Source: Arthrobotrys musiformis
Lineage: Eukaryota > Ascomycota > Orbiliomycetes > Orbiliales > Orbiliaceae
Assembly: GCA_036971715.1 (NCBI GenBank)
Contig: JAVHJL010000013.1
Location: forward strand, 868,001-932,000
Reading direction: 5' to 3'
DNA length: 64,000 nucleotides
The notes under the pieces were generated by a model. It was not told where the DNA came from. It saw nothing but the letters and a program-made list of their open reading frames with translations, and did no database searches. A program made the translations under genes and the position numbers. Below, in pieces: positions 1 to 10,247 of this stretch. Every line of letters starts with the position of its first letter. The stretch's first letter is position 1.

Positions 1-1444
1 GAGCGCCATCCGTCACGACACAAATGAGGTAGGGAGAGTCAAGCTGTTTCCCGGCTTCAATATTATCTATCACAAATGGCTTTAGGACTTCTCGTGCGAA
101 TGCGGTTCCAAGAGGCGTGCCCCCGTCGGGTTCGATAAAATCCAGTTTGCGCTTGAGTTCGGCCTCGGTGAGTTTGTCCCATGTTACCTTTCTATTCAAG
201 AAACGCACGTATATTCCGCCTTCATCTGGCATCAAGATACTGGACATTTCAGCGATTCGTTCTATGACCCTATTTTGTGACTTCATCCGGGTTATGGGAC
301 CACTGGAAGAAGCAGCCGCATACATAGAACCGCTGTCGTCTGGACATTACACAGAATCTATGTTAGCCACATGCATGTTGTAGTTCTACGAGGTGACCGG
401 AACTATTGGACCTACCACAAAGAATAATCGTTTTATACAAAGAGAGAGTAGCCAAGCCGCGAAGATTTTCTGCAGTATTGAGATCGCTTTTTGATTGTCT
501 GAAGGTCACGAGTCCCTCAGTCAACCGTCGGAGTTTGTCGCTATCCTTTGGGAAGAATCGATTCAATCCCATGGAATCAACTATGTTCATAACACCTTCT
601 TTGAAATCATCGAAGGTCACGCAATCTTCCATAGACTTTGGTCCAGCTCCAGCCTTATCATTCGAAAGGGTGGCTTTTGAATTAAATTCTTCTGCGCTTT
701 TTACTCTCAGCTCCTATATGCAATAAAATAAGTTGATATCCAGACATTAAGGATTGATCGATACTAGCTGACCTTTGGAACGAGACTGTTAAGGAGCGGA
801 TCATCAATTGCACGGCGTCCAGTAATGCCGAAGAGGGCTTGCATAATGCCTATACCCTCCCCGGCCGCTGTATTCACAGCCCAAATGATATGGCTGATAA
901 AGGAGCGAAAGTTTTGGAAAACAGAAGCCCTTTTTCTTGCCCTCTCATTGGCTGGTAACAAAGCGTACATTAGTTTACTATTGAACTGTGCTGCGGCAAG
1001 TTCCTTCGCAGTTTTCTTCTCGCCATTCCTCATCTCCAAGTCGGCGCCTTCATCAACCAATCTACTAACTATTCTTTCATTCTTCAACTGCACTATGGCT
1101 TGCATTAGTGGTGTATTCCCTGTCCCTCTACTTGGAGTGACGTTCAAATTCGGCCGCCTACGAAGTAACTGCTCAACGATTGATGACGAGTTCTTCGTAG
1201 ACGTTGAAGTCGCTAACCAAAGAGCGGTGGAATCATCCTCCGCCCGAATATCCACTTTCGCTTCGTTCTCGAGGAGGACTTCAACGACTTTATCATGGCC
1301 TTTCAGGATTGCACCCATGAGCGGAGTGAGGCACCGCGCTGTAGCTCGGCCATTGATGTCTTCACCGGCCTTCATGTGTTCTTTGAGACTTATCTCCGTC
1401 AGTTTGCCATTTAAGGCTTCTTGCCATATCTTTGGACAAGACAT
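1..1444 (-). CDS. Ankyrin-repeat / von Willebrand factor A (VWA) domain protein, 3' end outside the window
   Basis: Three exons are seen: 1444-773, 713-416 and 339 to beyond base 1. The first carries ankyrin-type repeats (residues about 35-170), with TPLM/GADLE/VVEVLL motifs. The linker exon leads into a VWA fold whose MIDAS metal-site motif DDSGSM (about residues 324-329) is created by the second splice: IILC, then GT..AG intron 415-340, then the rest of the motif. Further on, the VWA-typical GGTPLGT and VVTDGA stretches are visible near the window edge. Both joins keep frame. VWA domains bind proteins through a divalent metal and ankyrin repeats are also binding modules, so a scaffold or recognition role is inferred; no enzyme domain is visible before the edge. 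There is no signal peptide, so it is probably cytoplasmic. The sequence after VVTDGA is missing and could hold a further domain. Confidence 0.82.
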
Positions 1445-3619
1445 GGGAAGAGTGCGAAGGGCCTCTCCCGTGCCCAGAAATTTGGCTTAAAAGGATACGA
1501 TCGAGCCTTGTACTACCGAGTACCCACACGGGATGATCGAGCCTAAGTTAGCGATCGGGGTCAAGTTGGTAAGCAATCTAGATCTCCACACGCTGGTCAC
1601 AGGACCAGCTTCGAAGGGAAGAAAAAGAAAAAGAAAAGTGGAATGTTCCGAAGCCATGAACCTACAAAGCAGTAGAGGGGCAAGAGTATCTGATAATTCG
1701 AGGTTCTCTTTTGTTCTAAAAAAAAAAAAAAATGTTTCCTGCTGCGAAATCGAGTCTTTCAGCACCTGGCACCCGAGCTCCTTACATCTTCCTTTATCTG
1801 CAAATCCGGATATCCTCGAGATCTGCGACAATGCACAGTGATGAATTGTTAAACGTTGGCCATTCGCTCCCCCATTATCTCAGGCTCTTTGAGGTGTTCT
1901 TGAGCTATGCCACTCCTATGCGTATAAGCGGAGCCAAGTGCAGGGTATAGCTACTTAGATGCCTACATCGAGTGATAGCTGTTGCATCATGCATTATATA
2001 CCCCTCCTTTTGCTGTAAGCATCTTATTGGACAAAATGAACTGATGTCTAGTGGGTATCCTGAAGAGGATACCTTCAACGTCGTGGGTGCATGCGCGCCA
2101 TATAAATTTGTATTTTCAGGACCATTATTAGGATGAAAATAATTTTGCTTTGTCCTGGACCTGTTTGAGGTCCTTGAGGAAGCTCGCGCTCGTGATCCTC
2201 AGGCCTTCTCGATTCTCTTGGTCCGTGGTGGCGGTTCTGTGTTGGCAGCTTGAGCTCTTGTGTAACGTCATTGTGGAACATCAGAGCAGGGAAATATAAG
2301 ACCAAGCTCAACAGGTAGCCTCACTCAACGGGAGGGAATCGGTACTTTTATGAACCCTAGTTTGGTGTGAACCCTGCTGTTCGCTCCAGGCCAAACCCTG
2401 CTGCAAAGCTACGTATCGGTGCATGCAGCCTGCATGGACCATCCCTCCCCGATTCCTGGATTCGAGGCTACCAATTCCTCCGCCCCTCTCATGGCAGGGT
2501 CTCGGATTCCATCCTCCAAATTACAACACTTCACCTGAATGTCTCACCGGTACACCTCGAGCTTCGAATATTGAGGTTTTACGGGTTTCCCAATCTTGGA
2601 GTTTTAAACTCACTATCTACATGCTGTCAATGCAATTCCATGCAATTACTCTTCAGGCTAATTTGCCTAATTCCACGAGGGCATGCGAATTGCAGACAAG
2701 CTCTGTCATTGAGGGGATATGCACATAGGCTAGGATGGGGAAATATGCAATGCAGGCAATGGAGGAACATTCCTTCGCACGCGCGACGTATCTGCATGGA
2801 CAACGTTACAACTAGTTAAGTTACGGGTGTCCGGATCCTTGACTCTATTCACAATATACCGTCAAAACAAGTGGGGCTCACGGGACTACGTAATCAAGCA
2901 TCTTCCCGATTGGCCGGTGAAAATTGGTTTCCACACCAAGTAATATATCAACCATTTCGAGAATCGCAGCCTGCATGTCTCGCTACCGATAGCTATTGTT
3001 AATTCGTTCGACGCAAATAGCACGCTCAAATCATCAACTTGGATGTTCGTATCACATAGATTCTTGGAGAATAGGCCAGGCGGTAACCTGAATTACCCCT
3101 CTCTTCCCACGAGAAGCACTAGGTGTCTCGCATAATGAGCTCATCAGCACTATCCTTTCAGGGATATCCCTCAAAAACGCCACGATTGATGCTATGTTAC
3201 CCATGTTGCTGATCATTCTACAGGATCTTTCTTTCTTGATTGGACGGCTATGCAGGTTGCAAGTGATTGTGATGGATTCCGCGCTACGGACTGACAAGCG
3301 TTATATGGATTTTCTACCTTTCTTTCTGTGACTGACGCTGGCGGTTCAATGGGGGCTTTTTTCCCGCTTCGCCCAAATGTCGTGGGGACTCTCTCTCTCT
3401 CTACTCGGGCAGATAGCTGAGTATCTATTGCTCTTCAATGGGCAATTTATACGGACTCTTTTTTAATTAATGTGGGATACAATTTTCTATAAATTATTGG
3501 GAAAAATCAGCAGGTGGTTTGAATAAAACCTGAATTCATCATTGCATACGCATATACGATAAAAAACCCAGTTTCATCATCATTGACTTTAAAGATATCA
3601 CTTTTTTTGTGCTGCTTTT
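1445..3619. other. Gene-free stretch between the ankyrin-VWA gene and the lectin-like gene
   Basis: No open frame here has convincing codon use, splice sites or recognisable motifs; frames of 100-150 codons read as compositional noise. There is a 13-base A run near 1720 and a CT repeat (CTCTCTCTCTCT) near 3391-3402, about 220 bases before the next start codon, the kind of pyrimidine tract common in fungal promoters. The 2060-2320 segment is richer in G/C and could be a decayed gene or element, but nothing identifies it. Confidence 0.5.
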
Positions 3620-4859
3620 ATGACATCTTACGCCCAGTCAGTCGATATGACAGACGATCTCCAGAGGATAGCCTACTGCCTCTCTGCCGCTGCCACATTC
3701 GTCGCAGATAACCAAATTAGCCACCTCATCTATGCAAATGGGGGCGAACTTACCGAAACGGTTTGGGAACCCGCGAGTGGTGAGACAATAAAGGAAGAGG
3801 AGGTCGGGAGCGGCGTAAAGGATGGTGCGCCTGCCGCCTACGTGTGGTATTCGAACATCCAGGGGGGTGAAGAGTACAACGTTGAAGAGGATGAGGGGTT
3901 TGGTGGTGAAGAGGTACGCGTACGTTTACTATATTTATATGCCTCTAGGCTGCATATATATCATTTTTCATGAGTATTTTGTGATATCAAACCGCTTTTG
4001 AAAATGATAACATATGATATTAGCTTTTTTTTACTCATGATCAAGTACTTACTTTCAATCTTTGGCGTATAGAGAATGGTTTTCTCAGTTACACCGGAGA
4101 ATACATTTATCGCGTTTAAGTATGATTATGAGGAAGATGATATCTGGAAGGAATACCAAGCAGGAAATATCAGCACTGTTACTGCATTACACCCGCAGTC
4201 TGATATATCTGCAGCCCTCACGCCTGACGGCTTCTATTTGTTTTTTATGAACCCGTCCGGCAAATTGCAAGCTATCGTTAGGAGGGGTGGCGAGGATTGG
4301 ACATTGGAGGGGGAATTGCCGGCTGCGGCCAAGATAGGGACACCTTTGCTTGCAGAGGTCTCTCAACATGGTATCATCCTCTTCTACTTTGGTGTCGATG
4401 ACACACTCCATTACTTGCGCCAGGGCCAGCAACCTGGGAGATGGGAAGGTACGTTGGTTGGGTTAATTAAATTGCCGTTTTGGCACAATTTATTGGAGTA
4501 TATATAAGAACTAATATCATTACTATTCAGATCACAGAGTTGACAATATAGTTGTCAGAACCCCGGTAACTCGTTTCAGGGCGTCGGCGGTAAACCAGGA
4601 TCAGGAAGGCCAGGATGAACAAAACCTCAACATCGAAGCATATGTATTAACGGATGGGAGGCTTTGGCAGCTCTCCCAATCCAATGAGCCCATTGATATC
4701 GGTGTGGTTGACGAGGGGATCCTAAGAAAGAATAACAATGCGCAAAACATCAGATGGATTAGCAGGGGCTGCCGCCCCTACTATTACAGAGTGACATATG
4801 TCATACGTTACTACCATTACAACTACTACCGCCCAAGACCGCGAGGGCTCTGTTGGTAG
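3620..4859 (+). CDS. Fucose-specific-lectin-like beta-propeller protein
   Basis: Three exons, 3620-3913, 4073-4448 and 4531-4859, join in frame to 332 residues. Donors are GTACGC and GTACGT; acceptors follow CGTATAG and TATTCAG. The middle exon has two blade-like repeats: an alternating hydrophobic strand, a turn (NPSGKL, VDDTL), then a Trp and Gly-Xaa-Leu. This is the pattern of the fungal fucose-binding lectin family (AAL/AFL type). Such lectins bind fucosylated glycans and are usually cytosolic without signal peptide, as here. At 332 residues it is close to the family's usual 310-340. The last about 30 residues are an odd Tyr/Arg-rich run; another frame over the same bases encodes GSVGSWEIVTG, which looks more lectin-like, so the C terminus may be shifted. 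It lies tail to tail with the protease gene. The family assignment is by motif only. Confidence 0.6.
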
Positions 4860-5076
4860 CTGGGAAATTGTCACGGGGTAATATAATTAGGAGCTTCTGC
4901 AAATTTGTGTACATGAATATCGAGCTATCATATTATTTTTAAGAGAATGTATTTAGGAAACGTCTCAAATCTAAGAGGGCCTTTCTTTCCTGTAGCTGGG
5001 ATCTTTCCTTCTCTTATGTGAACTTGAAAACACAATACTGTATCAATTTTAAAGAAAGTATTAACGTTTGCTGCAC

Positions 5077-7720
5077 TCATGTTTTATAGAGAAGTTTTTG
5101 AGAAGAAAAGGGGGGAAATGTACTTACTGGCGTTTTTGTATGCTGAACGCCTTCTGGTATAAATCCAACCTGTTCGCTTTCATATAGTTCAGGCAACCCT
5201 TCCGGCCCCTCTGGTGGCATTACATCGACTTCGTCAACCATCATTCGCAACTTCATCTTACCCTGTATTATTTCATATCCTTTAGCCTTCGAACTCAATT
5301 TCACAAAACTATCGTCTCGAATCTTTGGCGAGAGTTCAACTCTGTTAATATCCTTATCAGTCCTCCACCGCACCCACCGTAGCATCGGCTCTCCACTGGT
5401 GTGCTTAGCGACCCTTTCACCATTTGCGCTGCCGTCTTCGTCGTCACTGTTTTCCTGCCAACTGGCCGATTCCTTAAACATGAACACGTATTGAGCGGGT
5501 GATATAGGGGAACGTTTCCCTCCTGGCCCTGAAGCAGCCAACGAAGGCGTGTAGCCAGGTAACACATCGAAAGTTGTCTCAAGATCCTCCGCTCCCAAAC
5601 GAGCCTTCGCAGTCGTCACCCCCCTCGTGAATTTCAAGTAAAAGTTCATCTCAGGGTCTTTGTACTTGTCATGTGGTGCCTTTAAACTATTCACGGCTAG
5701 TCTTTTTGATAAGTACCCGACTTCGCATCCATGAGACGCCGCCCATCGGCAGATGTCTTGGAGCACACCAAGGTGTATACGAGTTCCTTGGGCGGCTGTA
5801 GTCAAGCCTTTCTTTCCAGGGTCTCCCCCATAGTTGCTTGATAAAGTTTCCCATGATTAGATTTAAATTATTTTTTCATATATCATCAGAATCGGGTGCT
5901 CACTGTATTCCGATTGCCATTTCTTTCCCTTCGCTCCCAACCCAAACGGGGCCACCACTGTTTCCAGGGACAGACTTGATATTGTATTTGATAACCTTGT
6001 CCAGAAGTCTAGATACTTTCCCGGAGTAGAACGATGGGTCGTCAGTATGTTGGCCTTCAGCAGTTTGGTGGTACCCGATGATATTGACTCCCGGAATCTT
6101 CAGATCAGTGGCTTTAAATTCGGCTAGTTTCAGCGAAAATCCAAAGCCACCCATCGGAGGGCCAGGTAACAGAATCATTCCATAGTCGTGAATTTTGCTT
6201 TCTGGGCCGGGGTTCTTTCTGTATTCTTCACAAATGAATATCTGCTCTGTTGCTATCGTTTCTCCCGTTTTAGGGATACTCATATTTTGCACTATATTTC
6301 CGTCATTGCCAATGAGGTTATGCCCCGCAGTTAGGAGTATTCGGTGCGTCTTTTGGTCGAGGTTGATGTAGAAAGCGGTCGCGGTGCGTAGGCTGCCTAT
6401 ATTGTTCCACGTTCGTCAAGACCTAAATTCACCGGGTGGCGCAGAGCTAGAGTGGTATCGATAGAAAAAAACCGTACCTTGTTGAGTGAACTCTAGTTTT
6501 ACAGTCCATTGCTTCCAATTGTCTGCTTGAACTCCTGCCAAACTGAGATCTAGATCTTCGTCCCGTCGGTCGCTCCAATCGGCGTGTTGAAAGAATTTGG
6601 TGTCCTCGGCAGTAGCTCGGGGAAGTGGCTCATAAGAGGCACCTCCATAGCCCACACTACTTTCCCCTTGGGGCTCCGCCTTGAAGTCTCTTTGATTTTC
6701 CCTTCGACTTTCTCTTTGATTTTCCCTTTCATTCCCCCTTTGGTTTTCTCCCCGAGGCTCCGTCTGAAATTCTTTTCGAGGTTCTACCTTAAATGTAGAT
6801 CCCCTCGGAACGAGACTAGGTCCCCTCATAGGTTCCGCCTCAAGTTCTACTCTTGGCTCCACTTTGGGCTCCCTCTTAGGTTCCCTCTTGAGTTCCATTT
6901 GATGTTCCTTTTTGAATTCCTTCTTAGGTTCTTTCTTAGGTTCTTTCTTAGGTTCTTTCTTAGACTCCTTTTTGAACTCTATCTCGGGTTCTCTTTTGTC
7001 TCGTACCCAGAACTGGGAGGGTTCTCTCCTAGATCCTCCCTTTGCTTCTCTCTTTGCTTCCCTCTTAGGCTGCCTTTCAGGCTCTATTTCGGTTTCCCAC
7101 TCAGACTTGGGTTCCCTCTTAGGCTCTCTCTTAGGTTCCCTCTTAGATTCCCTTTTAGGTTGCCTCTCGGGTTCCACCTCGGGTTCAAACTCGGTCTCGA
7201 ATTCCCACCGAGGTTCCGCCTTAGGGCTCATCTTGAGTTCCACCTTAGGTTTCCTCTTGCCTTGACTCTCAGGTTCCACCCCAGGTTCCTTCTTGGGTTC
7301 GACCTCGCGCTCGACATTGGGTCCCCTCTTGGGCTTCTTGTCGGATTTCCTTTTGGGTTCCATGTCGGATTCCATGCCGGATTCCACCTCAGACCCTATC
7401 CCGGATTCCATATCGGATTCAACTTCGTGTTCCACTTCGGATTCCGTACCGGATTCCACCGTCGCGTTCATCTTAGAATACCCCTTAGGATATGCCTCGG
7501 GATGCGCCCTCAGGTAGGCCCTAGGGCCTATCTTGGTGCCCACCGCGGGGATCATATCGTGATCCATTTCGTAGTCCATTTCGTATTGCACTTCGTACTC
7601 CATTTCGCGGTCCATTTTACGGTCTGTATTGGGGGGTGGGATCGAACGACCGGATAAACGACCGGGGGCAGCTTCTCGGTTTTGTGAATGAGTTTCACGT
7701 ACTCCTATCGTAGTAACCAT
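5077..7720 (-). CDS. Lys/Glu/Pro-repeat protein fused to a trypsin-fold (S1/V8-like) serine protease
   Basis: Exons 7720-6478, 6396-5904 and 5836-5077 join in frame to 831 residues. Residues about 45-350 are low-complexity, first Glu/Met/Ser-rich and then many five-residue units of the KREPK/KKEPK type. A protease domain follows with all three catalytic motifs: TAGHNL (His about 440), HDYGMILL (Asp about 485) and GNSGGPVW (Ser about 561), then GIHNYGG, typical of glutamyl-endopeptidase-like S1 proteases. About 240 further residues form an unassigned C-terminal region. There is no signal peptide, so it is probably intracellular. The catalytic triad looks intact. A strong GTAAGT at 5127-5122 lies just before the stop, so the last exon may be spliced again and the true C terminus could differ. 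The second intron is supported by the conserved GIHNYGG motif it restores. Confidence 0.8.
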
Positions 7721-8350
7721 GGCGTGATACTAAAGGGACTTACCCAATATCTGCTCCCAGATTGAAGGTAAGACAATTTCTGAGGGGCGCATGGTGATAC
7801 TGTAATACTAAAGAAATGACCTTTAAAACCGAATAAAATTTTGATTGTTCCTAGGTTCTGGCTAGGTAGTTGGCTAGGAATCTCCAGTTCCCAAGGCCAT
7901 ATTTATATTCCCAACTGGAACACAGGATTCCGTAGCCCACCACGTTACATCTGCTGCGGAAAAGTTGGTCGCTGTCCAATTGGATTGTGATATCCATCTG
8001 GAGATACATGAACAGTTGTCAGTTGTCCTGTGCTTGGACAATTGTACTGCATGCATTGACAAGGCCCTCCAGTTTCCGTGCGTGGCGTGCGTGACGAGTT
8101 GTCACACCAGCCACCAACAAACCACCAGCCACACATCGCTTTGCGCCAACGCCACTCAACTATAAATTTTTATTTTTTCTCTTCGCGAAGATTTTCTTCC
8201 TTCTTTCCTTCACCAACCATCATCACATTGGAAAAAAAAAACTTCAACCCCATCATCCACCCGGATTCACCTTCCAACCCCCCATTACGATCTATGTATC
8301 GACTACTTCCCCCCTCGCTCAAACAATCGCTATCAAAGCCACACACAGAC
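7721..8350. promoter_or_regulatory. Upstream region of the repeat-protease gene, with a leader-like stretch on the + strand
   Basis: The first part is ordinary intergenic DNA upstream of the minus-strand protease gene. From about 8160 to 8350 the + strand becomes C/T/A-rich (CCATCATCACATTGG, then CATCCACCCGG), the look of a fungal 5' leader leading to an ATG at 8352. TATAAATTTT is at about 8160. This suggests + strand transcription, although the downstream coding region is weak. Confidence 0.3.
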
Positions 8351-8351
8351 A

Positions 8352-8593
8352 ATGAAGGAATCTGATTCCTCTCATTCGTCCACTTCACAGAAAGCTTTGG
8401 GAGAAAGTCCCCGGACGTATGTTTTGTTTTCTTAACAAAACCAGTTGAAAAACACCGACATAGAAGCATTGATTCCATTCGGTTTATTATACGGCATTAT
8501 AAAACAATCCACCCGCGCTCCTCACCGCCCGTTAATTACTACCACGTTTTCAAAAAGACATCGACTTGTTCTTCACGTCTCTCGCCTCTCGGG
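8352..8593 (+). CDS. Possible small two-exon gene, unknown product
   Basis: A Ser-rich start (MKESDSSHSS) follows a leader-like CT-rich stretch. It reaches a GTATGT donor at about 8418 and would join to sequence after CGACATAG at about 8463, giving a protein of roughly 65 residues. The second exon has no recognisable motif and mediocre codon use, and the intron would be about 46 nt, at the short end for fungi. It may instead be a non-coding transcript or an upstream exon of something longer. Coordinates are approximate. Confidence 0.22.
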
Positions 8594-9352
8594 GTTTGAT
8601 CGCAGACTGGGGGGTTTTCTTTGTTTTTGTGGAAAGGATTGATGGGTTTTTTGGTTGGGGTTTGTGGGAATTGGAGGGTTCACGCTCTCTGGTGCTGGTT
8701 TTTAATTTTTCGTCAGAGATTGGATAGTTATGCGATTGCTTTGTACTTTTACTTCGAAAGAAGGGTATGAGGTGACTCGATGGGGCTTATTCTTGATGCG
8801 AGGGGGGTTTTTCACGTCTTTACGCAATATTAGATCGGGGGGGACGTGTGAAGGGGGATAAAGGTGGGTGATGGAGTTTTTTCTTCTTCTATGTCCGATG
8901 GTCCAAATCCCTTCCTTTGGAACTCGGGGGCATCTTTTTTGTTCTTCGGAAGATCTTCCATCTTTCCATCTTTTTTTTTACACTCCTGGTGGGTCTTTTT
9001 ATCTGGACGCAAAAATTTTTCTACGAGGGCACGAAGAGAAGGGGAGAGGGAACACACCTAGCGTGATGAATTACAAATCATAGAGTCAAGCACTGAAATG
9101 GGCTTCGTTGGCGGACTGGTCAAATATACAGGCGCCTCTTGAGGTTTTGTTGATGCTACGATTATTTTATATATCTGATTGGGTCTCTCTCCTTTTTCTT
9201 CTTCAAGTATCCCTTCATACCCTTTGATTCAGGATGTTAAACTGGGTGAAGATATTGTATTATTTCCAACGAATAGTACATGACAGTATCCCATATAACT
9301 CCGTATCAATTCCCCTCAATTCGCATTTCCTTTCTGCGTATTGTTTTTTGAT

Positions 9353-9668
9353 TTATTTCCCCGGCGCCTTGCCCGCATCTTCGATTCCTTTTGCCACGGA
9401 GTTAACTCCACTCTCAACCCCATTCGTCACATACGCAAGTCCGTCGCCTACGGCTCTTGTTCCGGTGGTATTATTTATCGTCCCGCCGATGCCGCGGCCG
9501 ACTGTGCCCACTGCTCCGCCGACTGTGCCGAGGAGGCCTCCCGCGAGGTTTCCGACGGTTCTGTTGGTAGGAATATCAGTATATGGTACATCTTATATCC
9601 TTGGAAGGGGGAACGTACGAAGTGACACCGGTCACACCTTGTCTGATACCGTTGTTCTTGTTGTTCAT
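9353..9668 (-). CDS. Small Gly/Val/Thr-rich hydrophilic protein (85 aa)
   Basis: Exons 9668-9619 and 9560-9353 join in frame (donor GTACGTTC, acceptor CCAACAG) to 85 residues. After a short Asn-rich start the protein is a run of amphipathic units rich in Gly, Val and Thr (GGLLGTVGG, GTVGRGIGG, NGVESGVNSVAKG), ending KAPGK. This composition resembles small, often stress-induced conserved proteins seen in many Pezizomycotina, with LEA-like repeats and no known enzyme activity. There is no signal peptide or Cys. The join is supported by continuation of the repeat pattern across the intron. No function is assigned. Confidence 0.7.
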
Positions 9669-10247
9669 TTTTTGTTATTTTGGGTTGAAAATTTCTTAAA
9701 GAGGTAGTGGAAGAATATATAATATTTATTTCTTGACTTTATTAAATTTAACTTTGATATATAAATTATAAAACATCTAAGAACTCGTTCCTTCGAAGGT
9801 GGTCCTTTATATACCATGAAATTTTATGCGTCGCCTCGATGACGTTTGTAACCTGGAAAGCTTCGAATGATGTGCGATCCTAATGACGTCATAGCAAACT
9901 CAGGGACATACTTCGTAACATCATAAGCTTCTCCTGTTTTCGTTTTCGTTCCTCGCATGTGAAGATCTATTCTGGCAAATAAGGTCTAACTATCTATAAT
10001 TAAACTTACGGGCTAAAAACGCTAGAGTTCTACTAGATTGGTTACAAGCGGAGTCTATAGGCCATTTATTCGCAAGCTGTACCTTCATTTGGATATATAC
10101 TACAATAAATCATTCGCTTTATATTGGACGCTCTGCAGTGTATTAAATTCCCACCCAAAAAAAAACCTTCAAGGGTAACAAATATCCACATTCTTGTATA
10201 CTTACGTATCCCCAAATGGAACAATCAATACCAACTATTAACATAAT
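9669..10247. other. AT-rich intergenic stretch
   Basis: No coding signal on either strand. It should contain the promoter of the small Gly-rich gene and the 3' end region of palA, both on the minus strand. Nothing else stands out. Confidence 0.5.

Noticed and set aside
2367..2819. 150-codon frame on the + strand
   Set aside because: No motif, no homology impression, Arg/Pro/Cys-rich translation typical of random frame in GC-richer DNA.
6584..7657. 357-codon frame on the + strand rich in Phe/Leu/Arg
   Set aside because: It is antisense to the repeat region of the protease gene; repeats on one strand create long false frames on the other.
7874..8136. Short minus-strand frames with Cys (CQCMQYNC)
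   Set aside because: No signal peptide and no reliable start; too short to support, though a small secreted gene cannot be fully excluded.
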